From contig CAZGXW010000004.1 of the NCBI GenBank assembly GCA_964529975.1, forward strand, positions 7,672 through 71,671: 64,000 bases of DNA, written 5' to 3'. The first letter of the stretch is position 1, and each line of letters opens with the position of its first letter. A program made the position numbers and the translations under genes. The notes below the pieces were generated by a model. That model did not search any database and had not been told where the DNA came from. It saw only the letters and a list, made by a program, of their open reading frames with translations. Below are positions 18,601-25,302 of this stretch, piece after piece. The stretch comes from JADFMN01 sp964529975 (GTDB taxonomy: Bacteria > Armatimonadota > Fimbriimonadia > Fimbriimonadales > Fimbriimonadaceae).

Positions 18601-18867
18601 GATCCACTTTCCGTCCGGCGACCACACGGGGTTGTCGTCCATCGCGACGTGGGTCGTCAGCGCCACGGCCTTTCCGCCGCGGGCGTCCACGACCCAAACG
18701 TCGCCGCGATAGACGAACGCCAGCCTCGTGCCGTCGGCGCTCAAGGCCAGAGAGCGCGCCCCGACGATCGGCTGTACCGTCGGGTCAGGCAACTGGCCAA
18801 AGGAGACAAAAGCGAGAGCAAGAGAAGCCACAGCGGCTCCTCCCCGAAATCCACGACTCAAATCCAT
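15652..18867 (-). CDS. Tricorn-like protease (beta-propeller, PDZ and S41 peptidase), secreted
   Basis: A 1071-residue protein with the tricorn layout: TolB/WD40-like propeller repeats (recurrent SPDG and WSPDGKWIAF units) over about 30-600, a linker, a PDZ domain around 785-870 and a C-terminal S41 serine protease. The tricorn catalytic Ser-His pair corresponds to S755-H756 in ESSHSEVSG, and the nucleophile to S977 in TSYSNAEMF. Tricorn proteases trim peptides. The hydrophobic N-terminus (GGAAVASLALAFVSFGQ) suggests export to the periplasm, as for many bacterial homologues. A glycine-rich stretch (about 540-555) sits inside the propeller. The ATG at 18867 follows TATTAT on the minus strand by 7 nt, a leaderless-type promoter. 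Confidence 0.92.
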   Translation of the reverse strand: MDLSRGFRGGAAVASLALAFVSFGQLPDPTVQPIVGARSLALSADGTRLAFVYRGDVWVVDARGGKAVALTTHVAMDDNPVWSPDGKWIAFSSDRNGGNEIFLVATEGGRPQQLTTLGGVVPGDWSPDGSRIVVDTNMDKRWGGIYEIEVASGRIHEVIVDNRAVNRPKYSADGRSIVYERMGFPWFRPRYAGSAAAEMWSVDRASKATKKWKDTEFQQLWPSLPGAAGYCVTVSELTPSSSPMGKTIGKFTDNAKRTPNVYEIASNGTMRQLTSFTGGAVRDLTMARRGGGAAFTYEGGVYTMQNGRDARKIDITASGDDKTGFMERLVLTDSATDGSLSPDGTQVVFAVRDELWLVPVKKGEGPNKDDATQLSNWPGLDRSPVWAPDGKSVFFTSDRDGAERVYRLDVSTKQATAISMPDNDASGLRLSPDRAHLYFWIRDDKVGGLYRVAVGSNSPEMVLNLPAHYAQRYDISPDGRYVAYAYGNAGTLINQAGNINIFVYDTSARRTHQVTRMNASHFDPAWSADGKYLYFNSTRGGGGGGFGGFGGGGGGAASAIYVLPLKREVARTTELGLKYTKPDGPVTVDIDFTDTETRIRQFVGQAASGALAMNPSDGVVYFLVGGNVWRANYDGEGARALTSTGGVTSFEPNKEFDTLFLMVNGKPATMNLKQNNAPVTVIDFRAEWVRDVDGERKAAFAQFWRGFNAGFYDPNMHGRDWGAIRRRYEPLLSSVGHPGEFSVVLNMMTGELESSHSEVSGQGTPGAPGGASLSHPGFTIDWSYSGPGLKVVDVPNGAPGSYEKTKIAAGEIVLQINGVDVSGNLALFKDVLNGQGGRDMTFLVSTDGTKTNAREVKYRSMSAGAFRNLYYDNMILERRKYVEEKSGGRLTYVHIAGMGGGNLSTFNREFWEYAIGKEGVIIDVRDNGGGNIADSLVDMIERRPHAYYQARDGVATTAPGRDLTMEIVVMHNETSYSNAEMFPSAMKSRGLATLVGVQTPGYVIWTSGFRLVDGTNARMPNSASFRLDGTPMENLGQAPDIAIDNTREDVLAGRDPQLDKAIEVLLGKLRR

Positions 18868-19102
18868 GCCGCCGATAATACGCGACGCCGCCCTCCGCGA
18901 TTCCGAGGATTGTTAAGTCCATGCGCCCTTCTGGGTCCCAACTGAGGGGTCGATTGGGCTCAAACCTTACGGTTTCGGCCCAAAACCTGCATAATATGGG
19001 TGCGACCTGACAGCGGGACCCTTCGGGGCAGGACTGTCGATCGGTCGGGTTTCTCACTCCGGACCGCCGGAGGAAAAAACAATAACCGCGAGGGAAACTT
19101 GA
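18868..19102 (+). promoter_or_regulatory. Divergent promoters and structured leader before speD
   Basis: On the minus strand TATTAT (18875-18880) serves the tricorn-like gene. On the plus strand CATAAT (18990-18995) is the best -10 for speD, giving a leader of about 100 nt. This leader has two potential hairpins: CCTG/CAGG with an inner CCC-TTC-GGG (about 19006-19032), and CGGTC/GACCG (about 19041-19065). An A-rich run follows. The spacing of GAGGG (19090-19094) fits the TTG start at 19103. I do not recognise a known riboswitch, but the leader could control polyamine synthesis. Confidence 0.4.
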
Positions 19103-19717
19103 TTGTCGATCTACCTAGCTTTAATCGTCTCGCTATTCGGGGCGGCCGTTGTGCCGCTCTCCGAAGGGCGTTTTCTGGCATGGGTTAAGCGCCTTTTCGG
19201 GCGCAAGACCCCAAACACGGCCCTCAAAGCCGTCGCCCCACCACAAATCGAGAACGACGCCGGTTGGAACCTGATCCACTCGGAGAACGTCGAATCGTTT
19301 CGCGAATGGCTTGGCAAGGACTCGAGCGGCCTGCCGCTCGGGCCGGACGAAGAGCCGTCGCTCGGCTCACACCTCCTCATCGAACTGTTCGATTGCGAAG
19401 AGGCCTCCTTGCGCGCCGAGGTCACCGTCGGTGACGCCATGATCAAGGCCGCGGACGAGAGCGAGGCGACCATCGTCGGCTCCTCCTTCCATGAGTTCAA
19501 GCCGTATGGCGTCTCGGGGGCGGTGATCATCCAGGAGTCGCACTACACGATCCACACCTGGCCGGAGCACCGCTACGCGGCCGTGGACCTGTTCTACTGC
19601 GGCGGCACAGTGCACGTCGACAAGGCGCTCGACGTCCTGCGCGAACGGTTCAAGCCCGGTCGCATCAAATTCCTCGTCGTCCGCCGAGGCATCCAGAGCG
19701 AAGTCGAGAGCGACTAA
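19103..19717 (+). CDS. speD: S-adenosylmethionine decarboxylase proenzyme with N-terminal membrane extension
   Basis: SpeD decarboxylates S-adenosylmethionine to supply aminopropyl groups for spermidine. The proenzyme self-cleaves, turning a serine into a pyruvoyl cofactor. The cleavage site is in QESHYTIHTWPE, with S146 becoming the pyruvoyl group; LGSHLLIELFDCEE, FHEFKPYGVSG and AAVDLFYCGG also match the prokaryotic family. Those enzymes usually cleave near residue 63, so this protein has about 80 extra N-terminal residues. They begin with a hydrophobic stretch (SIYLALIVSLFGAAVVPL) followed by basic residues, which could anchor it to the membrane. The start is a TTG with AGGG about 8 nt upstream. 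speE lies about 3 kb downstream on the same strand. Confidence 0.9.
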   Translation: MSIYLALIVSLFGAAVVPLSEGRFLAWVKRLFGRKTPNTALKAVAPPQIENDAGWNLIHSENVESFREWLGKDSSGLPLGPDEEPSLGSHLLIELFDCEEASLRAEVTVGDAMIKAADESEATIVGSSFHEFKPYGVSGAVIIQESHYTIHTWPEHRYAAVDLFYCGGTVHVDKALDVLRERFKPGRIKFLVVRRGIQSEVESD

Positions 19718-19724
19718 GCCCTTG

Positions 19725-19755
19725 CTCCCCCTCCTTCGGTACGAGGGAGGGGGAG
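19725..19755 (+). terminator. Strong hairpin after speD
   Basis: CTCCCCCTCC (19725-19734) pairs perfectly with GGAGGGGGAG (19746-19755), just past the speD stop. There is no T tract. It resembles the pyrimidine/purine hairpins seen near mnmG. Confidence 0.55.
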
Positions 19756-19865
19756 ACCAGCCGGTCAAATCGTCGATCCATGCCGGCACAATCCTTCTAA
19801 AATGGTGCACTTCACGACTGTGATCGCGTAAAGTCTAGATGTATCCCCCCTAGGGAGGTAAGTCA

Positions 19866-19916
19866 ATGACGACAACATCACAGCGGAGGTGGCGCCTGTG
19901 CTCCTCCGGAACCTGA
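19866..19916 (+). other. Possible 16-codon leader ORF overlapping the next gene's start
   Basis: ATG at 19866 is preceded by an excellent GGGAGGT (19854-19860) and opens a 16-codon frame (MTTTSQRRWRLCSSGT) that ends at TGA 19914-19916. It overlaps the GTG start at 19898 in another frame. It could be a regulatory leader peptide giving translational coupling. Alternatively the basic residues could be the true n-region of the downstream signal peptide, displaced by a one-base indel. Confidence 0.35.
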
Positions 19917-22009
19917 CTCTCGCCGCATTGCTGGCGCAGTTTGCGCTAGCCTCACCAAACTCAGCGACCCCGCCGACCAAGGAGGCGCTGAACACCCGAT
20001 TCACCTACACGGCCACCGTGCCCGTCGTCCCCAACGGGACCCAGACCGTCGACCTTTGGATCCCCGTCCCTTCGGACAACGCGTTCCAAAGGGTCACCAA
20101 CCTCAAGGTCATGACACCGGTCGAGCACCGCGTCACCCGCGAGACCAAGAACGGCAACAGGATGGTCTACGTGCGCTTCACAAACATTATCGTGCCTTTA
20201 CAGGTGACGGTCGTGGTGGACGTGGAACGGACCGCCGCGACTGCGACTTCCAACCCGTTTGGCACGAACGTCGAGTCGGCGCAGTATCTGAAGGCCGACA
20301 GGCTCGTGCCTATCGACGGCCGAATGGCTGAGATCGCCAAGGAGGTCGCAGGCGACAAGCCCACAGACCTTGCCAAGCTCAAAGCCATGTTCGACCACAC
20401 CGTGGCGAACATGCAGTACGACTACAACAAGGAGTCGCCCCAACTCGGCATGGGAGACGTGGCTTTCGTTTGTGACTATAAGAAGGGAAATTGCTCCGAC
20501 CTGCACAGTTACGTGATCTCGCTCGCGCGGGCGATGGGGATTCCCGCATACCTCGAGTACGGGTTTCCTGTGACCGGCATCCCGCTCCCGCAACCGATTC
20601 CCGAAAAGGGAGTGATCGGCGGATACCACTGCTGGATGTGGGCAAAGATCGGCGGCCAGTGGATCCCGCTCGACGCGTCGGACTCGCGACGATGGCTCGA
20701 TCGTGACCACACGACAGAGGCAGGCGCGGTTTTCGGCAACCTCATCTTGCCTCGCTCGGCGGCCGCTTTCTCCCTGGGGCGAGACATTGTGCTCAGTCCG
20801 CCTCAAAAAGGCGGGCCGCTCAACTACTTCATCTACCCCTATGCCGAGGCCGACGGAAAGTCGGTCGAGGCGAAGTGGGAGGTGGCGTACGAGATTCTCA
20901 AGCCCGCTGCTCCGTTGCCAGCGCCTGTAGTGCAGGGAGGCGTGCGCTCCGGCCGAGACGCAGTCACGATCTACGGCCAGATCCGGACAGACCTACTGTA
21001 CGACACGCAACAGCCGAACCCGAACAACCAGTTCCCTGCGTGGATCAACTCGCCGGACACGACGGGCGGCGAGTCCGCAAGGTTTGGACTCCACCCGCGG
21101 CTGACGCGGGTCGGGTTCAACTTTGCTGCGCCTGAGGACACGATGAAAGGCTGGACCGTCACTGGCAACATCGAGGTGGACTTCCAGAACGGGGGAAGCG
21201 AGTCGCGCCAAGCCCTCCGCGCCAGGCACCTGTACGTCAAACTCGCGAGCGCGAACGGCACGTGGCTGGTCGGCCAAACATGGGACCTTGCGTCTCCGCT
21301 CTTCCCGTCGCCGAACGACGACTCTCTGATGTGGAACGCTGGCAACCTCGGTGACCGCAGGCCGCAAATCCGCTATACCGGCGGGAGCGGCGGGACGGAG
21401 TTCGGAGTTGCGCTCGGTCTCACGGGAGCGATCGACGCGAAGGACCTGGATTCGGACGGCATCCGCGACGGCGAGGACAGCGGCGTTCCCAACGTGCAAG
21501 CGCGCCTGGGCTGGCGGACGATGACCTCATCCATTGGCGTCTGGGCGATCCAGGCGTGGGAGGAGACGGCGACGCCCGTCGCGGGTGAGACCAAGTTCCA
21601 GGCGAGCGCGATTGGCGCCGACTTCGCAGTCAACCTTGGCGGTGGGTTCGACGTGAAAGGCGAGGCTTGGACGGGGCGCAACCTCAGCGACTTTCGCGGA
21701 GGCGTGGGACAGGGCGTGAACACCACGACCGGCGAGGAAGTGAGGAGTTCCGGAGGATGGGTGGAGCTCGGTTTCAACCTGTCTAACACTCACCGGCTCG
21801 CTCTGGGCTACACGCTCGACGACCCTCGGGACGCAGACATTGCTGCCAATGGCAGGACGAAGAACAGTGCGCTGTTCGTCCACAACCGGTGGCTCGTCGG
21901 CAACAACGTGGACGTCGGATTGAACGTGCTCTTTTGGAACACGGAGTTCAACGGGCAGGCGACGGGCCGCGACACGCGGCTCAACCTGTATTTGTCACGC
22001 CGGTTCTGA
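19898..22009 (+). CDS. Transglutaminase-like domain fused to an outer-membrane beta-barrel (porin-like)
   Basis: A 703-residue secreted protein of two parts. After a signal peptide (LLRNLTLAALLAQFALAS), residues about 25-330 form a beta-rich segment and a transglutaminase-like cysteine-protease fold with a complete triad: C199 in GNCSDLHSY, H244 in GGYHCWMW and D259 in PLDASD. From about 345 to 703 the sequence becomes an alternating beta-strand barrel: VTIYGQIRTDLLYD, then many amphipathic strands, ending LNLYLSRRF with the C-terminal phenylalanine typical of outer-membrane proteins; it resembles DcaP-type porins. I chose GTG 19898 (GGAGG 8 nt upstream) over GTG 19889. The fusion implies a peptide- or protein-processing domain held at the outer membrane. 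Confidence 0.8.
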   Translation: MLLRNLTLAALLAQFALASPNSATPPTKEALNTRFTYTATVPVVPNGTQTVDLWIPVPSDNAFQRVTNLKVMTPVEHRVTRETKNGNRMVYVRFTNIIVPLQVTVVVDVERTAATATSNPFGTNVESAQYLKADRLVPIDGRMAEIAKEVAGDKPTDLAKLKAMFDHTVANMQYDYNKESPQLGMGDVAFVCDYKKGNCSDLHSYVISLARAMGIPAYLEYGFPVTGIPLPQPIPEKGVIGGYHCWMWAKIGGQWIPLDASDSRRWLDRDHTTEAGAVFGNLILPRSAAAFSLGRDIVLSPPQKGGPLNYFIYPYAEADGKSVEAKWEVAYEILKPAAPLPAPVVQGGVRSGRDAVTIYGQIRTDLLYDTQQPNPNNQFPAWINSPDTTGGESARFGLHPRLTRVGFNFAAPEDTMKGWTVTGNIEVDFQNGGSESRQALRARHLYVKLASANGTWLVGQTWDLASPLFPSPNDDSLMWNAGNLGDRRPQIRYTGGSGGTEFGVALGLTGAIDAKDLDSDGIRDGEDSGVPNVQARLGWRTMTSSIGVWAIQAWEETATPVAGETKFQASAIGADFAVNLGGGFDVKGEAWTGRNLSDFRGGVGQGVNTTTGEEVRSSGGWVELGFNLSNTHRLALGYTLDDPRDADIAANGRTKNSALFVHNRWLVGNNVDVGLNVLFWNTEFNGQATGRDTRLNLYLSRRF

Positions 22010-22019
22010 ACGACGACCA

Positions 22020-22057
22020 GCGATGCCCGCTTCGCCACGTGGCGCAACGGGCATCGC
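22020..22057 (+). terminator. Long hairpin between the transglutaminase-barrel gene and the DUF302 gene
   Basis: GCGATGCCCG (22020-22029) pairs perfectly with CGGGCATCGC (22048-22057), and the loop contains the palindrome CGCCACGTGGCG. It lies 11 nt after the barrel gene's stop. There is no T tract; it may end or attenuate transcription or stabilise the mRNA. Confidence 0.5.
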
Positions 22058-22080
22058 CCAAGATGGAGGACAATAGAGAA

Positions 22081-22593
22081 ATGAAAGTTTGGTACGTCGG
22101 CCTTTCCTTGCTTGCTCTGACCACGATAGGGTGTGGACCACAGGTCGTTGCGGCGGAGGACGAGCCCCAGGTACCGCCGAAGCCCACGAGGCCGCCGCTC
22201 GAGTTTGAAGTCGTGTCGAAGTTCGCCTTTGACACAACCATCGAGAAGGTCAAGGAAGCGGCGATCGCCGAGAAGTACGGCGTGCAGGGCGTGCACCCGA
22301 TCTCCGACATCCTGACGGAGAAGGGCTTTCCCCGCGACCGACTCACGATTGTCGAAGTCTGCAATCCTGCGTCGGCCTCGGCGTCACTCAACGCGGACAT
22401 TCGCACAGGCCTGCACATGCCCTGCCCTGTCATGGTCTACGAGAAGGGCGGCAAGGTCATGGTCATGACCTTCGACACCAGGACTATGGCCGCGATGTAC
22501 GAGGGAGGCACGGCAATGCAAGACACGGGTGCGAAGGTCTATGCCTCGCTGAGAAAGATCTTGGACGCGGTCGACGCAACGAAGGTCGAGTGA
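22081..22593 (+). CDS. DUF302-family lipoprotein
   Basis: A 170-residue exported protein. The N-terminus MKVWYVGLSLLALTTIGCGPQ is a lipoprotein signal with the lipidated cysteine at C19. After a proline-rich linker the DUF302 domain follows (FAFDTTIEKVKEAAIAEKYGVQGVHPI, then RLTIVEVCNPASAS, then MPCPVMVYEKGGKVMVMTFD). DUF302 proteins are small, often periplasmic or membrane-tethered, and without an established function; some bind ligands or metals through the conserved CNP and MPC cysteines. I chose ATG 22081 because it begins the signal peptide; ATG 22063 would add six residues. Confidence 0.85.
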   Translation: MKVWYVGLSLLALTTIGCGPQVVAAEDEPQVPPKPTRPPLEFEVVSKFAFDTTIEKVKEAAIAEKYGVQGVHPISDILTEKGFPRDRLTIVEVCNPASASASLNADIRTGLHMPCPVMVYEKGGKVMVMTFDTRTMAAMYEGGTAMQDTGAKVYASLRKILDAVDATKVE

Positions 22594-22657
22594 CCTCGGT
22601 TTTGCTCGAGTGACCCGGCGGCCAATGCACGGCACCGGTATCATCACCCCCGTCAAC

Positions 22658-23602
22658 ATGGGTGGCAAACTCAAATCGTCGCAGGCCGAGGGCGTGCAGA
22701 TCGTCGAGACCTTTACCGAGGCCGTCACCTGGCACTTCTCGGTCGAGCGCATCCTCGCCGCCGGGAGGTCGCAGTTCCAGGACTACCAGATCGTCGACCT
22801 GCCGGTGTTCGGCAAGACGCTGTTCCTCGACTACCGAATCCAGAGCAGTCTGCTTGACGAGTACGTGTACCACGAGGGCATGGTACAGCCCGCCATGACC
22901 GTCCACCCCAATCCGCAGAAGGTGCTCGTGTGCGGCGGCGGCGAGGGCGCGACGCTCTGGCAGGCGCTGCAGCACAACACCGTTAAGCACTGCGACATGG
23001 TGGACCTCGACGAGGAGCTGATCGGCTTTGTGAAAGAGCACATGCCCGAGTGGCACCAAGGCGCCTTTGAGGATTCGCGTACGACGCTAGTCCACCAAGA
23101 CGCTCGCAAGTGGGTCGAGGATCACAAGGGCCATGGCTACGACGTGATCCTCAGCGACCTGCCCGGCCCGGTCGAGGGCGGCCCTGCGCTCTACCTCTAC
23201 ACCAAGGAGTACTTCGAGCACGTGTTCAACGCGCTCAGCGACGACGGGGTGTTCGTGCTCCAATCAGGCGCGGTCAGCGAGACCTATCCGCAGTGCTTCG
23301 CATGCGTCCACACCACGCTGGAGAGCCTCAAGGACAAGTTCCCGGTCGTTCGCGGCTTCTGGGCCGGGGTCACCACCTTCATGACCAACTGGGGATTCAT
23401 CATCGCCAGCAAGAAGCACGACCCGCTCGACCTCACGCCAGACGAGATCGCCAGGCGCCTTGCCGCCAGGGGCGTGACCAACCGCTACTACACCCCCAGG
23501 TTCCACCAGGCTATGTTCACCCTGCCCGAGCACATGCTCCGGGACATCAAGAATTTCGGACGGGTCCTCACGGACGAAGAGCCCTTCGTTTGGGAGGCCT
23601 AA
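22658..23602 (+). CDS. speE: Spermidine synthase family aminopropyltransferase
   Basis: A 314-residue aminopropyltransferase moving the aminopropyl group from decarboxylated S-adenosylmethionine to putrescine, or to agmatine or another amine. Visible features are QFQDYQIVDLPVFGKTLFLD, DEYVYHEGMVQPA, the nucleotide-binding CGGGEGATLWQAL and the catalytic aspartate region DVILSDLPGP. The GGGEGA form, rather than GGGDGG, resembles agmatine/triamine-type enzymes, so the amine acceptor is uncertain. The start is ambiguous: ATG 22658 has TATCAT (22639-22644) 13 nt upstream, while ATG 22625 would place that box inside the gene. Together with speD it points to polyamine synthesis. Confidence 0.9.
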   Translation: MGGKLKSSQAEGVQIVETFTEAVTWHFSVERILAAGRSQFQDYQIVDLPVFGKTLFLDYRIQSSLLDEYVYHEGMVQPAMTVHPNPQKVLVCGGGEGATLWQALQHNTVKHCDMVDLDEELIGFVKEHMPEWHQGAFEDSRTTLVHQDARKWVEDHKGHGYDVILSDLPGPVEGGPALYLYTKEYFEHVFNALSDDGVFVLQSGAVSETYPQCFACVHTTLESLKDKFPVVRGFWAGVTTFMTNWGFIIASKKHDPLDLTPDEIARRLAARGVTNRYYTPRFHQAMFTLPEHMLRDIKNFGRVLTDEEPFVWEA

Positions 23603-23642
23603 CAGGTTCAAAACGGGCCTGGGGCGTGGTACCCTAACTGTT

Positions 23643-23662
23643 GCCTCCGGCCGTTCGGAGGC
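23643..23662 (+). other. Hairpin just upstream of the 105-residue gene
   Basis: GCCTCCG (23643-23649) pairs with CGGAGGC (23656-23662), 11 nt before the ATG at 23674. It could influence initiation or be a weak terminator of speE. A possible -10 (TACCCT, 23630-23635) lies before it. Confidence 0.35.
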
Positions 23663-23673
23663 TGAGTGGAACA

Positions 23674-23991
23674 ATGAAGTTTCGTAGGCTCTACTGGGTG
23701 ACCGAGCAAGTCGATGGAGACGGAAGGTCCGAGGTCGCTGGCGTTTTCACATCCATCCAAGACCTAACCGACAGGGGCATCCATTGGGTCGACGATATCG
23801 AGAAGAAGGCGGGGTTTCGATTGACCCTCGTCAAACTCGACTCGCGCCACAAGCCGCTCGGCACGTGGGTTTCGCCTGAGTTTCCTGGCATCGAGGATTC
23901 GCTCGCCGAATACGTCAAGACGCAGGAGTTCAGTTCGACCGAGGTCGAGGACCTCGTCGCCAAACTGCGCTCGTTCTCCGTGCCAGCCTAG
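23674..23991 (+). CDS. Conserved-looking hypothetical protein, 105 residues
   Basis: A small cytoplasmic protein that I do not recognise. It is acidic and has no membrane segment or cysteine motif; the sequence starts MKFRRLYWVTEQVDGDGRSE and ends in a helix (STEVEDLVAKLRSF). It reads like an alpha/beta fold. Codon use matches the neighbours, and the ATG is preceded by GAGTGGA, a plausible Shine-Dalgarno. Its stop TAG shares CTAG (23988-23991) with the stop of the convergent foldase gene. It may be co-transcribed with speE, 71 bases upstream, or have its own promoter. Confidence 0.6.
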   Translation: MKFRRLYWVTEQVDGDGRSEVAGVFTSIQDLTDRGIHWVDDIEKKAGFRLTLVKLDSRHKPLGTWVSPEFPGIEDSLAEYVKTQEFSSTEVEDLVAKLRSFSVPA

Positions 23992-24986
23992 TTGTCCGGG
24001 CTGACCTGGACGTTTGCCTTCTTCTCGTCGTCGGCCGTCTTTTCGAGCCTGTCTTCGAAGCGCTTCCACATGTCCTTCAGAATCGCTTCGTCTTCAGACA
24101 CCGCGACGTCCGAGGATCGCAATCGGTCCGCCACCTTGCGGGCAAGGTCGTTGGCCTGTCGCCCATAGGAGAGCGCGAGCTGGCGCCGGATGTACTCCTT
24201 GCGCTCGGGCGAAAGGTCCATGGCCTTCTTCTCCGTGCGCGCCTCGACATAGAACCTGCGCCAACCTGAGCCTGTCTGCACCCAGTCGGTGACCGTGCCG
24301 GGCTTCGCAGGGCCAAGCAGGGACTTCAACGGCTCTTGCAGGCCGTCGACGGGCAACTGCCTTCGCTCGCCGCTAGGGTCTTGGTTGTACTTTGCGGCCA
24401 CAGCCTTGAAGCTCTGCGAAGACCTCAGTTCGGTGTCGACAAGCTTTTTGCGGTCTTCACTGAGGGCGAAGATCTGATACACGTCGATCATCGCCTGCTC
24501 CATGAATTGGTCCGGGTTGTTCTTGATCAGTTCCTCGACCTCTGCCATCTCGACCGAGATTCCTCGAGTGAGCAGCCTCTCCTCGCTGAGCGAGTACTTG
24601 ACTTCTTGCCGAATCTGCCCGAGCGTATAGCCGGCCGCCGTGAGTTCCTTGATGTACGACTGGTTTAGAGCCGTCCGGAACTTCATCTCTTCTTCGACCT
24701 CCGCGTCTGTCGGGAGCAGGCCCTCGTCCGCGGCCATGTGCATGACGATCCGCTGGGTCGCCAGCTCCTGCAACGCCTGGAAACCGAGCGTCTCCGCGAC
24801 CGGAACCTCGACGACCTGGCCTTGGACCACGACGCGCACGGTGCGCTTGGTCGAGATGTACTGGTTGAACTCGTCCATCGTGACGGGCTCGCCGTTTACG
24901 GTGACGACGTCCGTCTCGCCCTTGCAGCCGAACGTGGCAATCAAGGCTAAGGCGGCGAACGAGCAGGCGAAGAGGCGGCTAGTCAT
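23988..24986 (-). CDS. SurA/PrsA-like peptidyl-prolyl isomerase lipoprotein
   Basis: A 332-residue lipoprotein foldase for exported proteins. The N-terminus MTSRLFACSFAALALIATFGC ends in a lipobox. A SurA-N-like helical region follows (VTMDEFNQYISTKR, LQELATQRIVMHMAADEGLLPTDAEVEEE), then a parvulin-like isomerase segment (SSQSFKAVAAKYNQDPSGERRQLPVDGL...GTVTDWVQTGSGWRRFYVEAR), then a helical tail. I chose ATG 24986 rather than the upstream in-frame start at 25043 because it begins the signal peptide. It probably works at the cytoplasmic membrane or periplasm. The parvulin domain is divergent, so isomerase activity is uncertain. Confidence 0.8.
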   Translation of the reverse strand: MTSRLFACSFAALALIATFGCKGETDVVTVNGEPVTMDEFNQYISTKRTVRVVVQGQVVEVPVAETLGFQALQELATQRIVMHMAADEGLLPTDAEVEEEMKFRTALNQSYIKELTAAGYTLGQIRQEVKYSLSEERLLTRGISVEMAEVEELIKNNPDQFMEQAMIDVYQIFALSEDRKKLVDTELRSSQSFKAVAAKYNQDPSGERRQLPVDGLQEPLKSLLGPAKPGTVTDWVQTGSGWRRFYVEARTEKKAMDLSPERKEYIRRQLALSYGRQANDLARKVADRLRSSDVAVSEDEAILKDMWKRFEDRLEKTADDEKKANVQVSPDN

Positions 24987-25059
24987 ATCGGTTTGAACAC
25001 CCTGAACGCGATCAAGCGTTCCTTCTGGGTTCCCCAGGTTCAAGAATCATGCCAGACGC

Positions 25060-25293
25060 TTAGGCTGAAATGTCAAGGCCACGAGCCTTGGGCTTAGGTA
25101 GTTTTGCTGGCTCCTGGCCTGGGGCCTGGCCTTCGTCGTGGAGTTCGACGGTGTCGTGGGGCTGGTCGTCCTTGGTCTCGTCGTGATCCTTGCCACGCTT
25201 GTCCTTGTCGGACTTTTCGACGGCGATGTGTCGCTCAACGGGTGGGTTGAACTCGACTCGATAGACCCTTCCGATGCCGTCGGAACCTGACAC
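25060..25293 (-). CDS. Small charged hypothetical protein coupled to the sigma factor gene
   Basis: A 77-residue protein very rich in Asp, Lys, His and Glu in its middle (EKSDKDKRGKDHDETKDDQ), with a short beta-like N-terminus (SGSDGIGRVYRVEFNPP). The GTG start at 25293 lies 9 nt past the stop of the FliA-type sigma gene, and a GAGGAAG Shine-Dalgarno overlaps that stop, so the two are likely translated together. I do not recognise the family. An alternative frame in the same region gives a low-complexity Ser/Thr/Arg product and is less likely. Confidence 0.55.
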   Translation of the reverse strand: MSGSDGIGRVYRVEFNPPVERHIAVEKSDKDKRGKDHDETKDDQPHDTVELHDEGQAPGQEPAKLPKPKARGLDISA

Positions 25294-25302
25294 GGTTCTT
25301 CC

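Noticed and set aside
18868..19102. Known riboswitch in the speD leader
   Set aside because: No match to SAM, preQ1, guanidine or other motifs I could recall; only generic hairpins remain.
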